Below are positions 16,075 through 25,071 of a stretch of DNA of 64,000 bases, one piece after another (the stretch's first letter is position 1; the number at the start of each line of letters is the position of its first letter). The stretch spans positions 62,001-126,000 of the forward strand of contig DATEOW010000006.1 in the NCBI GenBank assembly GCA_035273665.1, given 5' to 3'. Position numbers and translations under genes: made by a program. Below the pieces are notes generated by a model. It had not been told where the DNA came from. It made no database searches and was given only the letters and a program-made list of their open reading frames with translations. Source of the stretch: DATEEW01 sp035273665. GTDB taxonomy: Bacteria > Pseudomonadota > Gammaproteobacteria > Burkholderiales > SG8-39.

Positions 16075-16961
16075 GTCGCCGGCTCGCGCGCGCGATACTT
16101 CCGCTCTTCGTTGTTTTCGCCGGTTGCAGCACGGTTCCGGAACCTTCATCTCAATCTGAGCCGCCAACGCCTCCACGCGAAAGGGCTGGCCCGCCAGCGG
16201 AGCCGCGCAGCGGTGGCGGGTACTATCTTGACGATGGCCCGGGAAACAACCCGCCGCCGAATCTGGATCAGATCGCAGACGCGCAACCCCGCAAAGAAGC
16301 GCTGCATCGGTACGCGAACAAGCCCTATACCGTGATGGGGCAGAACTTCATTCCAGTGAAGGCGACGGAAGGGTTCCGCGAACGAGGAATAGGAAGCTGG
16401 TACGGTAAACGGTTCCACGGCCAGAAGACTTCGAGCGGCGAGCTCTACGATATGTACGCCATGACCGCCGCTCACCCGACCTTACCGATTCCCAGCTATG
16501 CCCGCGTGACAAATCTGGAAAACGGACGCTCGGTTGTCGTTCGTATCAACGACCGAGGCCCTTTTCTACACAAACGAATCATTGATCTGTCCTACGCCGC
16601 AGCACACCGACTCGACTACCTCAAGAAGGGCAGCGCACGGCTTGAGGTAGAGGCGGTGCTCCCGCCCGAGGATAAAGAGATCACCGCGCTCAGCGAAGCG
16701 CCCGCGGTACGGCAAAGCCTCGGCGGCGACGACAAACACTATCTTCAGCTTGGCGCTTTTTCTTCTCGAGCGAATGCGGAACAGTTGCGGACGCGTCTTG
16801 TATCGGTCGCCCCCGACATGGAGGAGATGCTCAGCATTGCCGCGACTGAAGGTTTATATCGAGTCTATCTCGGCCCTTATAAAAATCGTGCGGAAGCGAC
16901 ACGCTTTGCCGAGCAGGTACGTGATCTCGTGGACGTACAGCCTCATCTCGTCCTGCGCTAA
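16071..16961 (+). CDS. rlpA: RlpA family lipoprotein (lytic transglycosylase-like, SPOR domain)
   Basis: A 296-aa outer-membrane lipoprotein. The signal peptide ends in the lipobox FAGC with Cys19. A Pro-rich linker (about 20-75) is followed by the double-psi barrel (about 95-205: GIGSWYGKRFHGQKTSSGELYD, MTAAHPTLP, VRINDRGPF with the catalytic-type Asp, RIIDLSYAAA). A SPOR domain (about 222-296: YLQLGAFSSRANAEQLR, YRVYLGPYKNRAEA) binds denuded septal glycan. Family members cleave such glycan in Pseudomonas; activity here is inferred. It overlaps mrdB by ATGA and lies in the widespread mrdB-rlpA-dacA order. Confidence 0.93.
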   Translation: MSRRLARAILPLFVVFAGCSTVPEPSSQSEPPTPPRERAGPPAEPRSGGGYYLDDGPGNNPPPNLDQIADAQPRKEALHRYANKPYTVMGQNFIPVKATEGFRERGIGSWYGKRFHGQKTSSGELYDMYAMTAAHPTLPIPSYARVTNLENGRSVVVRINDRGPFLHKRIIDLSYAAAHRLDYLKKGSARLEVEAVLPPEDKEITALSEAPAVRQSLGGDDKHYLQLGAFSSRANAEQLRTRLVSVAPDMEEMLSIAATEGLYRVYLGPYKNRAEATRFAEQVRDLVDVQPHLVLR

Positions 16962-17002
16962 GCATTTCGACCCTCTTCCCGGTAAAACGGGCCTTTGCGC
17001 AC

Positions 17003-17011
17003 TGCTATAAT
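17003..17011 (+). promoter_or_regulatory. Extended -10 promoter before dacA
   Basis: TGCTATAAT is a consensus -10 with an extended TG, 31 nt before the dacA ATG. No good -35 is visible at 17 nt spacing (TAAAAC). It suggests dacA and the genes down to lipA can be transcribed apart from the mre genes. Confidence 0.5.
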
Positions 17012-17041
17012 CGCGCCTCTTAATTCATCAACGGCGTTCGC

Positions 17042-18175
17042 ATGTCACGCATCCTGCTTACTCTGCTTTGCCTTGTTTCGGCTTTCGTCCCGCTACAGAG
17101 CTCCGCCGAAGCGCCTGCGCTTCCACCGATTGCGGCGAAGTCATGGATCCTTCTGGAATATCAAAGCGGCCAAGCGATAACGAGCCAAGCGGTCGACGCG
17201 CGTTTCGAACCGGCTTCGCTGACAAAGTTGATGACGGCCTATCTCGTCTTCGATGCGCTGCGGAAAAATCAATTGCGCATGGATCAGACGGTGCCTGTTT
17301 CGACAAAGGCATGGAAGGCCGAGGGCTCGCGTATGTTCATCGAGCCTTTGAAGCCAGTGACCGTCAACGAGTTGATCTACGGCATGATCGTGCAATCGGG
17401 CAATGACGCGACAATCGCGCTTGCAGAAGCAATCGCCGGGTCCGAAGAAATTTTCGCTGGTTTGATGAATCGCGAGGCGCAGCGCCTCGGTATGGTCAAT
17501 ACCAACTTTGTCAACTCTACCGGTTTGCCAGACCCGAAACATTATTCGAGCGCGCGCGATATGGCTGTTCTTGCCGCCGCACTCATTCGCGACTTCCCCG
17601 ATAACTACAAAGTCTATTCCACCCGCGAATATCGCTATAACAACATCACCCAGCCCAATCGCAACCGGCTCTTGTGGCTCGATCCCCATATCGACGGAGT
17701 CAAAACAGGCCATACGGAAGCCGCCGGTTACTGCCTAGTGGCTTCAGCGAAGCGCGGCGATCGACGCTTGATATCCGTCGTACTGGGCACCTCGTCGGAT
17801 GCTGCTCGCGCGCAAGAAAGCCAGAAACTGCTCAACTACGGCTTCCAGTTTTACGACAGCGTGGCGGTTTATCGCAAGGGCGCCACGATCAGCACCTTGA
17901 AGGTATGGAAAGGGGCGGAAGAAAACTTGCATGCGGGAGTGGCACGGGACCTGTTTCTCACTTTGCCTAGCGGCGATGCGGCGCGATTGAAGGCAGAACT
18001 AGTGAGTCAACAACCTCTGATCGCCCCTGTCGCCGCCGGCCAGAAAGTCGGTATCGTCCGCATCCTCCTGGACGGCAAGGCGTTGGGCGAATACGAAGTC
18101 GTCGCCAATGAAGAAGTGCCCGTGGCCGGTTTTTTTGGCCGCATTGTAGATACGGTACGACTCTGGTTTAAATAA
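17042..18175 (+). CDS. dacA: D-alanyl-D-alanine carboxypeptidase (PBP5/6 type)
   Basis: Removes the terminal D-Ala of peptidoglycan pentapeptides in the periplasm. It is 377 aa with a signal peptide (about 1-22). Catalytic motifs are S59-L-T-K62, S119-G-N121 and K221-T-G223. A C-terminal beta domain (about 260-355) and a final amphipathic helix FFGRIVDTVRLWFK, which anchors such enzymes to the inner membrane, are present. It is followed 33 nt later by dat. Confidence 0.96.
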   Translation: MSRILLTLLCLVSAFVPLQSSAEAPALPPIAAKSWILLEYQSGQAITSQAVDARFEPASLTKLMTAYLVFDALRKNQLRMDQTVPVSTKAWKAEGSRMFIEPLKPVTVNELIYGMIVQSGNDATIALAEAIAGSEEIFAGLMNREAQRLGMVNTNFVNSTGLPDPKHYSSARDMAVLAAALIRDFPDNYKVYSTREYRYNNITQPNRNRLLWLDPHIDGVKTGHTEAAGYCLVASAKRGDRRLISVVLGTSSDAARAQESQKLLNYGFQFYDSVAVYRKGATISTLKVWKGAEENLHAGVARDLFLTLPSGDAARLKAELVSQQPLIAPVAAGQKVGIVRILLDGKALGEYEVVANEEVPVAGFFGRIVDTVRLWFK

Positions 18176-18208
18176 CCGCGCGGTGCAAATGACCGCCAGG
18201 AGATCGCG

Positions 18209-19087
18209 GTGGGCGAAACGGTTTATCTGAACGGCCGCTTCATGGCGCCTGAAGAAGCGCATGTTCCTGTGTTGGATCGTGGCTTCATTTTTGGTGATGC
18301 GGTCTACGAAGTCATTCCCGTTTATTCGCGCGTACTCCTGCGCCTTGATGAACATCTCGCCCGACTTCAGTATAGTTTGGACAGTATTCGCCTTCGCAAT
18401 CCGCACAGCGTCGATGAATGGCGCAGCTTGTTGCAGGAAGTCGTCATGCGCAATCCTTGGGACGATCAAGGCGTCTATCTGCAGGTCACGCGGGGCGTGG
18501 CGCGACGAGATCAAGCTTTTCCCGATCCCGCCGTCGTCAAGCCAACGGTATTCGCCATGGCCAACGATATGCGGCCTCCGAGCGCCGAGCAGCGGCGCGA
18601 TGGTGTTCCCGTCATCACGCGCGAAGATTATCGCTGGCTGCGCTGCGACATCAAAGCAACGTCGCTAATCGCCAATTGCCTGCTTAGACAAGAGGCGGTG
18701 GACGTCGGTTGCGCGGAAGTAATCCTGTTGCGCAATGGCAAAGTCACCGAAGGGTCGGCGAGCAACGTATTCCTTGTCAAAGACGGCATCATCACGACCC
18801 CGCCGAAAGACAATCTCATTCTGCCTGGGATCACTTACGATCTCGTGCTGGAGCTCGCTCGACGGCATGATCTACCCTTCGAAGTGCGGGAACTCACGGT
18901 AGGCGAATTGTATGCGGCGGACGAGGCCTGGCTTTCTTCCTCGCTTAGAGAGGTCTTGCCGATCGCCTCTGTCGATGGCATCGCGATCGGCAACGGCAAG
19001 CCTGGACCGGTTTATGAACGGATGTATGCGCTATATCAGGCTTATAAGCGCGAGGTGATCGACCATGCAGGAACCGCCCGAACTTGA
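18209..19087 (+). CDS. dat: D-amino-acid aminotransferase (class IV, PLP)
   Basis: Likely interconverts D-alanine and pyruvate with D-glutamate/2-oxoglutarate. It is a 292-aa fold-type IV PLP enzyme. LDRGFIFGDAVYEVIPVY, the PLP lysine in CDIKATSLIANCLLRQEA, EVILLRNGKVTEGSASNVFLV and LPGITYDLVLELA are visible. Branched-chain or aminodeoxychorismate activities are possible in this fold, but the cell-wall context favours D-amino acids. It starts at GTG with AGGAGA 6-7 nt upstream. It lies between dacA and ybeD and overlaps ybeD by 23 nt. Confidence 0.87.
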   Translation: MGETVYLNGRFMAPEEAHVPVLDRGFIFGDAVYEVIPVYSRVLLRLDEHLARLQYSLDSIRLRNPHSVDEWRSLLQEVVMRNPWDDQGVYLQVTRGVARRDQAFPDPAVVKPTVFAMANDMRPPSAEQRRDGVPVITREDYRWLRCDIKATSLIANCLLRQEAVDVGCAEVILLRNGKVTEGSASNVFLVKDGIITTPPKDNLILPGITYDLVLELARRHDLPFEVRELTVGELYAADEAWLSSSLREVLPIASVDGIAIGNGKPGPVYERMYALYQAYKREVIDHAGTART

Positions 19088-19343
19088 GCAAAGCCTGATT
19101 GAATTCCCAACCGACTTTCCTATTAAGGTAATGGGAAAGACGCAAGTGGGTTTCGCTCAGAGCGTCGTCGCCATCGTGCAGAAACACGCGCCGGATTTCG
19201 ATCCTGCCACGCTCGAAATGCGCAGCAGCCGCGAAGGAAATTATTTGAGTGTCACCGCGACGGTACAAGCCACTTCACGGGAGATGCTCGACGCGCTTTA
19301 TCAGGATTTATGCGACAGCCCCTTGGTCACGATGGTGCTATAG
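19065..19343 (+). CDS. ybeD: YbeD family (DUF493) protein
   Basis: A 92-aa ACT-like small protein of unknown exact role, conserved between dacA and lipB in many proteobacteria. FPIKVMGKTQVGF and the C-terminal block LDALYQDLCDSPLVTMVL are typical. Its ATG lies inside the 3' end of dat (23-nt overlap), and lipB begins 3 nt after its stop. The placement suggests coupling to lipoate metabolism, but this is context only. Confidence 0.92.
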   Translation: MQEPPELEQSLIEFPTDFPIKVMGKTQVGFAQSVVAIVQKHAPDFDPATLEMRSSREGNYLSVTATVQATSREMLDALYQDLCDSPLVTMVL

Positions 19344-19346
19344 ATC

Positions 19347-20006
19347 TTGGCAAAGGCGTCATTGCAGGCGGCGCAAATCGGCGCTACGTCGCCGCTGATC
19401 GTGCGCCGCTTAGGTCTGGTCGATTACGCGACAACATATGCCGCGATGCGTCGTTTCACCTCGGAGAGGAAGCCGCATACACCAGACGAATTGTGGCTAC
19501 TACAACATTCACCGGTATACACACTCGGACAGGCAGGCAAACCGGAACACTTGCTCTATCCCACGCACGTTCCCGTCCTCAGCGTCGATCGCGGAGGTCA
19601 AATCACTTACCATGCTCCCGGACAAATCGTTGTCTACACTTTGCTCGATCTGCGCCGACGCGGCTTGCATGTTCGGCAGACGGTCTCTTCGCTTGAACAA
19701 GCGATTATCGATTTCCTTGCTTCCGCGGGACTCGTAGGCGAACGCCGCGTCGGCGCGCCGGGTGTGTACGTGAAGGGAGCGAAAATAGCCGCTTTGGGTC
19801 TGCGCGTACGAAACGGTTGCTGCTATCACGGCCTTGCTCTAAACGTGGATATGGCCCTTGAGCCCTTTGCGGATATCAACCCCTGCGGCTATCCCGGCCT
19901 TGCTGTGACTCAGCTCAAGAACTTGGGGGTGAATATGAATTGCGACGCGGCGGGTGAGCAGTTGGCGGTACAAATCGCCCGGCAATTGCAGACTCGCTTA
20001 GAATAG
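19347..20006 (+). CDS. lipB: Octanoyl-ACP:protein N-octanoyltransferase
   Basis: Transfers octanoyl groups from acyl carrier protein to lipoyl domains, the first step of lipoate synthesis. It is about 219 aa. VDRGGQITYHAPGQIVVYTLLDL, GAPGVYVKGAKIAALGLRV with the catalytic Lys, YHGLALNVDMALEPFADINPCG with the catalytic Cys, and VTQLKNLG are all present. The start is uncertain: TTG 19347 follows the ybeD stop directly, and a second TTG lies 15 nt on. No ATG fits. lipA begins 3 nt after its stop. Confidence 0.93.
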   Translation: MAKASLQAAQIGATSPLIVRRLGLVDYATTYAAMRRFTSERKPHTPDELWLLQHSPVYTLGQAGKPEHLLYPTHVPVLSVDRGGQITYHAPGQIVVYTLLDLRRRGLHVRQTVSSLEQAIIDFLASAGLVGERRVGAPGVYVKGAKIAALGLRVRNGCCYHGLALNVDMALEPFADINPCGYPGLAVTQLKNLGVNMNCDAAGEQLAVQIARQLQTRLE

Positions 20007-20009
20007 GGC

Positions 20010-20978
20010 ATGGACAGCGGCATCAAATACGGCGGCACCAAACACAACGCGATCAAACAAAAGGGCGCACAAAAAACCGCGCGCATCCCTATCAAGATCG
20101 TTCCCCAGGAAGCGCTGCCTAAACCGGACTGGATTCGTGTGCGCGCTGCACACGCCAATTCTCGCTTCAGCGAGATTAAAACGATCCTGCGCGAAAACCG
20201 CTTGCACACCGTTTGCGAGGAAGCGTCCTGCCCCAATATCGGCGAGTGCTTCGGCAAAGGCACAGCGACCTTCATGATCATGGGCGACATTTGCACGCGT
20301 CGCTGCCCCTTCTGCGATGTTGCCCATGGACGGCCGAATCCGTTGGACGAAGAAGAGCCGGCGCATCTTGCCCGAACGATCGCCGCGCTGCAACTCTCTT
20401 ACGTTGTCATTACCAGCGTGGACCGAGACGATCTGCGCGATGGCGGGGCTCAACATTTTGTCGATTGCATTCGCGCTGTCAGAGCGGCATCCCCTCAAAC
20501 GCGGATCGAAGTTCTCGTGCCCGATTTTCGTTCACGCCTGGATCGTGCGCTCGACATACTCACGGCGGCACCGCCGGACATCATGAATCACAATCTTGAA
20601 ACGGTCCCGCGGCTGTACAAGGCCTCGCGTCCGGGCTCCGACTATGCGCATTCCTTAAATCTGCTCAAGCGGTTCAAGGCCCTTCATCCGGAAGTGCCGA
20701 CAAAATCCGGCTTAATGCTTGGACTGGGCGAGACAGACGAAGAAGTGTTGCAAACCATGCGCGACTTGCGCGAACACAATGTGGACATGTTGACTCTGGG
20801 CCAATATCTCCAGCCCTCGCCGCATCATCTCCCCGTGCGCCGGTATGTTCATCCCGACGTATTCAGCTTGTTCGATCGAGAAGCCCGAAAACTCGGCTTT
20901 ATGCATGCCGCCGTAGGTCCGATGGTGCGTTCGAGTTATCACGCCGACCAACAGGCACATCAAGCTGGCGTCGTTTAA
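20010..20978 (+). CDS. lipA: Lipoyl synthase
   Basis: Radical-SAM enzyme that inserts two sulfurs into protein-bound octanoate. It is 322 aa. The auxiliary cluster motif CEEASCPNIGEC and the radical-SAM CxxxCxxC in CTRRCPFCDV are present. The C-terminal SSYHADQQA carries the conserved Ser ligand (RSSY). Other family blocks are ITSVDRDDLRDGGAQHF and LGLGETDEEVLQ. It is the last gene of the run and is followed by a strong terminator. Confidence 0.97.
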   Translation: MDSGIKYGGTKHNAIKQKGAQKTARIPIKIVPQEALPKPDWIRVRAAHANSRFSEIKTILRENRLHTVCEEASCPNIGECFGKGTATFMIMGDICTRRCPFCDVAHGRPNPLDEEEPAHLARTIAALQLSYVVITSVDRDDLRDGGAQHFVDCIRAVRAASPQTRIEVLVPDFRSRLDRALDILTAAPPDIMNHNLETVPRLYKASRPGSDYAHSLNLLKRFKALHPEVPTKSGLMLGLGETDEEVLQTMRDLREHNVDMLTLGQYLQPSPHHLPVRRYVHPDVFSLFDREARKLGFMHAAVGPMVRSSYHADQQAHQAGVV

Positions 20979-20984
20979 AAAAAT

Positions 20985-21008
20985 AAAAGCCCGCGATCGC
21001 GGGCTTTT
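20985..21008. terminator. Perfect palindromic intrinsic terminator after lipA
   Basis: A 24-nt perfect palindrome: AAAAGCCCGCGA paired with TCGCGGGCTTTT. It lies 7 nt after the lipA stop. The T-run follows on the plus strand, and the A-run before it makes it look bidirectional. It should end the mre-to-lipA transcript. Confidence 0.85.
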
Positions 21009-21074
21009 CGAGCACATTCTGCTTCTGTCTAAACGACGTTTTTGTTCTTCTTCCCTGTTGACGGCTAATTTTTT

Positions 21075-21194
21075 ATGACTGCGGAAACGCCTCATGCTAG
21101 GTCTGTGCCAGCTCTTGGCGGCGTGCAAAAAGTGATTGATTTCCCACTTTATATTTTAAGGGCCCGCATTGGCCTTGGAAGCATCGAACCATGA
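21075..21194 (+). CDS. Possible 39-aa leader-type ORF
   Basis: ATG 21075 opens 39 codons (start MTAETPHARSVPALGGVQ, end GLGSIEP) and stops at TGA 21192-21194, overlapping the glycosyltransferase ATG as ATGA. There is no clear ribosome site before it (T-rich) and no recognisable family. The overlap may be chance, or it could be a coupling leader peptide. Confidence 0.2.
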   Translation: MTAETPHARSVPALGGVQKVIDFPLYILRARIGLGSIEP

Positions 21195-22354
21195 GTGTAA
21201 GAGGTATCGACGCTCTCCACCTTGCAAAACCGCCGCTTGTGCTGCACGTCCTTCATCACCTGCATATGGGCGGTATGGAAAACGGCGTGGTGAACTTGAT
21301 CAACAATATGCCGCCGGACCGTTTCCGACATGCGATTGCATGCATTGAGGACTATTCCGACTTTCGTTTGCGGATTCGCCGGCCGGATATAGAAGTGCTG
21401 GCGCTACATCGTTCGCGCGTTGGCGTGTGGGCGATGCGTAAGCGCTTATATGAACTGTGTCGCGACATGCAGCCCGCCATCGTGCACACGCGGAATCGTT
21501 CAGGGCTAGATGCGCTTCTGCCGGCACGGCTTGCCGGAGCGCGCTTCTGTGTGCACGGGGAGCACGGCCGGGATGTCGATGATCTCGACGGCGAAAACAA
21601 CAAACTCGTCTTGCTGCGGCGCTTGCATCGTCCGCTCGTGACTCGCTACATCACCGTTTCCAAGGACCTGCAAAGTTATCTGATTCGCAGAGTCGGTGTG
21701 TCGCCATGGCGAATCACGCAAATTTATAACGGTGTCGACACAGAACGGTTCAAGCCCGTCACCGAAAAACCAACGGGCGTCCTTCCGCTCCCATTTGTCG
21801 CGCAGGACGCACTGGTGATCGGTACAGTTGGACGCATGCAAGCAGTGAAAGATCAAGCGACACTCATACGCGCGTTTGCGCTGTTGCTCGCATCGCGCCC
21901 GCAAGCGCAGCTTTATCTTGCGCTGGTTGGCGATGGCCCTTTACGCCCGCAATTATCAGCGCTCGCGACTGAGCTGAAAATCGCTCATCGCGTTCACCTG
22001 ACCGGTGCGCTAGACGCGGTACCAGAAGCTTTGAACAATTTGGACATCTTTGTGCTGCCTTCTCTCGGGGAAGGCATTTCAAATACGATTCTCGAAGCGC
22101 TCGCGAGCGGTCTGCCCGTCGTCGCGACGGCGGTCGGCGGCAATGTGGAACTTGTTCAGGCGGGAGAATCCGGCGAGTTCTTCATGCCGGGCGATGCAGA
22201 AGGTTTGATGCGCCTCCTCGCGCGTTACGTTGATGACCCACAACTGCGGCGTGCGCATAGCGCCGCGGCCAGACGCGTTGCCTTGCGCGACTACAGTATG
22301 GCCGCCATGGTCGAAAGTTATTCGCGGGTGTACACGAATTTATTGTCGACCTAG
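21191..22354 (+). CDS. Glycosyltransferase family 4, PEP-CTERM/EpsH1-associated type
   Basis: A 387-aa GT-B retaining glycosyltransferase, probably acting on a lipid-linked exopolysaccharide precursor at the inner membrane. The N-terminal block VLHVLHHLHMGGMENGVVNLIN and the middle NRSGLDALLPARLAGARFCVHGEHGRDVDDLDG match, from memory, the TIGR03088-type sugar transferase found in PEP-CTERM/EpsH1 exopolysaccharide loci. The C-terminal donor site LPSLGEGISNTILEALASGLPVVAT (the E-x7-E region) is intact. It stands alone here, with no other EPS gene in the window. Its stop shares CTAG with the stop of polA. Confidence 0.82.
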   Translation: MSVRGIDALHLAKPPLVLHVLHHLHMGGMENGVVNLINNMPPDRFRHAIACIEDYSDFRLRIRRPDIEVLALHRSRVGVWAMRKRLYELCRDMQPAIVHTRNRSGLDALLPARLAGARFCVHGEHGRDVDDLDGENNKLVLLRRLHRPLVTRYITVSKDLQSYLIRRVGVSPWRITQIYNGVDTERFKPVTEKPTGVLPLPFVAQDALVIGTVGRMQAVKDQATLIRAFALLLASRPQAQLYLALVGDGPLRPQLSALATELKIAHRVHLTGALDAVPEALNNLDIFVLPSLGEGISNTILEALASGLPVVATAVGGNVELVQAGESGEFFMPGDAEGLMRLLARYVDDPQLRRAHSAAARRVALRDYSMAAMVESYSRVYTNLLST

Positions 22355-25071
22355 TGCGCCTGCTCCCAATTGGGGCCGACGCCAACCTCGACCCCGAGGG
22401 GCACTTTCAACTCTGCAACGCCGTTCATCAGCGCGGGAAGCTCCGTCTTTAGACGCGACACCTCCTCTTCCGGGACCTCGAGCACCAACTCGTCATGAAC
22501 TTGCATGATGAGTTTGCTTTGCATCGCTTCGCGGTCCAACCAGTTTTGCACCGCAAGCATCGCCAGTTTGATTAGATCAGCGGCGGTGCCTTGCATGGGC
22601 GCATTGATCGCCGCACGTTCCGCGCCCGCACGCCTTGCGGCATTGGCACTACGAATCTCCGGGAGCCATAAGCGACGCCCGAACACCGTTTCGACATATC
22701 CCTGTTCCCGCGCCGCTTGGCGCGTTTCCGCCATGTACTTGGCCACGCCAGGATAACGCGCGAAATAACTGTCGATATAAGCTTGCGCGGTTGCGCGTTC
22801 GATGCCAAGGTTCTGCGCCAAGCCGAAGGCGGACATACCGTAGATGAGGCCAAAATTGATCACCTTGGCGTAGCGCCGTTCCTCCGCGCTGACTTCGTCC
22901 AATGTACGGCCAAACACCTCGGCAGCGGTTGCACGGTGGATATCGCGCCCGTCCGCGAAAGCGCGCACCAAGCTCTCGTCGCCGGAGAAATGCGCCATGA
23001 TGCGCAATTCGATCTGCGAATAATCTGCCGATACGATGACCGAGCCGGCCGGTGCGATGAACGCCTCGCGTATGCGGCGGCCTTCCACCGTGCGAACGGG
23101 GATGTTCTGCAAGTTCGGATCGTTCGACGAAAGACGACCGGTAACAGCCGTTGCTTGGCCATAGTTGGTATGCACGCGGCCGGTGCTCGGATTGACCATG
23201 CGTCCGAGCTTGTCCGTATAAGTGGATTTCAATTTCGCCAAACCGCGAAACTCGAGCAGGGTCTTGGGTAGCGGATAATCGAGCGCCAATTTCTCGAGCA
23301 CTTCTTCGTCCGTCGATGGTCCCCCGCTGGGCGTTTTCTTTATCACCGGCAATTGCAAACGATCGAATAAAATTTCGCAAATCTGCTTCGGTGAGTTGAG
23401 GTTAAAGGGTTGCCCCGCTTCAGCGTAAGCCCGCTCTTCGAGCGCAAACATCTTCTGACCTAATTCATGACCTTGGGCTTCCAACTGTGCCGCATCGACC
23501 AGCACGCCATTTCTTTCCATGCGATACAAAACTTCACGCACCGGCATTTCGATATCGGCGTAGACGAAATGCAAACGCTCATCGATCTGAATCTGTGGAT
23601 GCATCACTCGATGTAAGCGCAATGCAAGATCTGAGTCTTCGCAGGAATATTCCGCGGCGCGCTCGACCTCCACCTCTTCGAAGCCGATGCGCTGTGCCCC
23701 CTTACCCGTGACGTCGTCATAACTGATCGTCGATAGATTGAGGTAACGTTGCGCCAGGTAGTCCATGTCATGACGCATATGGCTCTCCAGCACGTAGTGC
23801 TGTAACAGCGTGTCTTGCTGAATACCGCGTACTTGAATGCCGTAGTTCGCGAGCACATGCTGGTCGTATTTCAGGTTCTGACCGATCTTCGGTCTATCGG
23901 AATTTTCCAACCATGGACGGAGTAAGCGCAGACCGCTCTCGACGCCGATTTGGTCGGGTGCGCCGGGATAACGATGATCTAGCGCGAGGTACGCCGCGTG
24001 TCCCACTTCGGTGCAGAAAGAAACTCCGACTAATTGCGCCCGCATGGGATCGAGCGATGTGGTCTCCGTGTCGAATGCGACCACCTCGGCACTTTCAATA
24101 CGGCCCAACCAACGCTGCACATCGGCTTCCGTCAGCAGTAGCTCATAACGCCGAGGGATGTCCGGCGGCGGCGCTACGAGCGCGGTGACCAGAGGCTTGG
24201 GCGGTTCCGCATCGCCCGCCTGTTCGATGTCTTTCAACCAAGTCTTGAATCCGAAATGCCGGTACAGCTTCGCAAGTTCCACGTTGTCGCAAGGCTTCTG
24301 CGCCAGCGCTTCAAATTCGAAAGGTAGCGGCACGTCGCACCTGACTGTAACGAGCTCACGGCCTTTGGGCAGCCACTCCAACGCCCGACGTAAATTTTCG
24401 CCGACGACGCCTTTGATCGCGGGCGCATTGGCGATCACACCGTCGAGCGAACCGTATTCGGCGATCCACTTCGCAGCGGTTTTGGGGCCGCATTTGTCGA
24501 CGCCCGGAATATTGTCGACTGCATCGCCCACCAGCGTGAGGTAATCAACGATACGGTTTGGCGGGACGCCGAACTTCGTCAGTACGTTCGCTTCGTCGAG
24601 CTTTTCATTGCTCATAGTATTGACCAACGTGACATGCGCGTTCACAAGCTGGGCCAAGTCCTTATCGCCCGTCGAAACGACGGTATGAAACCCACGCGCT
24701 GTCGCATGTTGACTGAGCGTTCCAATCACATCGTCGGCTTCGACACCGTCTATCGTGACGACGGGCCAGCCCATTGCTTGAATCGCTTCACACAAAGGCG
24801 CGATTTGCACGCCTAGTTCCTCAGGCATCGCCGTGCGGTTGGCCTTATATTCGGGAAACAGGTCGTCTCTGAAGGTTTTGCCCCGCGCATCGAACACGCA
24901 GGCGAGGAAATCCGCCTTGTAGTCGGACAGGAGCCGTCGTAGCATGCTTAGCACGCCGTAAATCGCGCCCGTAGGCTCGCCCGAGGGACTCCTCAGATCG
25001 GGCAAGGCATGAAAAGCCCGATAAAGATATGAAGAGCCATCCACCAGCAGCAGGAGTTTTTCGCCAGACAT
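22351..25071 (-). CDS. polA: DNA polymerase I
   Basis: Repair and Okazaki-processing polymerase, 906 aa. The 5'-3' exonuclease domain is at about 1-290 (DGSSYLYRAFHALP, VFDARGKTFRDDLFPEYKANR). The 3'-5' exonuclease at about 320-500 has an intact DEDD set: FDTETTSLD, NLKYDQHVL and YSCEDSDLAL. The polymerase domain has motif A SADYSQIELR, motif B RRYAKVINFGLIYGMSAFGLA written as AKVINFGLIYGMSAFG, and motif C QVHDEL. ATG 25071 (MSGEKLLLLVDGSSYLYR) was preferred to a TTG six codons upstream. Its start codon and that of the divergent LOG gene share the same CATG. Confidence 0.97.
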   Translation of the reverse strand: MSGEKLLLLVDGSSYLYRAFHALPDLRSPSGEPTGAIYGVLSMLRRLLSDYKADFLACVFDARGKTFRDDLFPEYKANRTAMPEELGVQIAPLCEAIQAMGWPVVTIDGVEADDVIGTLSQHATARGFHTVVSTGDKDLAQLVNAHVTLVNTMSNEKLDEANVLTKFGVPPNRIVDYLTLVGDAVDNIPGVDKCGPKTAAKWIAEYGSLDGVIANAPAIKGVVGENLRRALEWLPKGRELVTVRCDVPLPFEFEALAQKPCDNVELAKLYRHFGFKTWLKDIEQAGDAEPPKPLVTALVAPPPDIPRRYELLLTEADVQRWLGRIESAEVVAFDTETTSLDPMRAQLVGVSFCTEVGHAAYLALDHRYPGAPDQIGVESGLRLLRPWLENSDRPKIGQNLKYDQHVLANYGIQVRGIQQDTLLQHYVLESHMRHDMDYLAQRYLNLSTISYDDVTGKGAQRIGFEEVEVERAAEYSCEDSDLALRLHRVMHPQIQIDERLHFVYADIEMPVREVLYRMERNGVLVDAAQLEAQGHELGQKMFALEERAYAEAGQPFNLNSPKQICEILFDRLQLPVIKKTPSGGPSTDEEVLEKLALDYPLPKTLLEFRGLAKLKSTYTDKLGRMVNPSTGRVHTNYGQATAVTGRLSSNDPNLQNIPVRTVEGRRIREAFIAPAGSVIVSADYSQIELRIMAHFSGDESLVRAFADGRDIHRATAAEVFGRTLDEVSAEERRYAKVINFGLIYGMSAFGLAQNLGIERATAQAYIDSYFARYPGVAKYMAETRQAAREQGYVETVFGRRLWLPEIRSANAARRAGAERAAINAPMQGTAADLIKLAMLAVQNWLDREAMQSKLIMQVHDELVLEVPEEEVSRLKTELPALMNGVAELKVPLGVEVGVGPNWEQAH

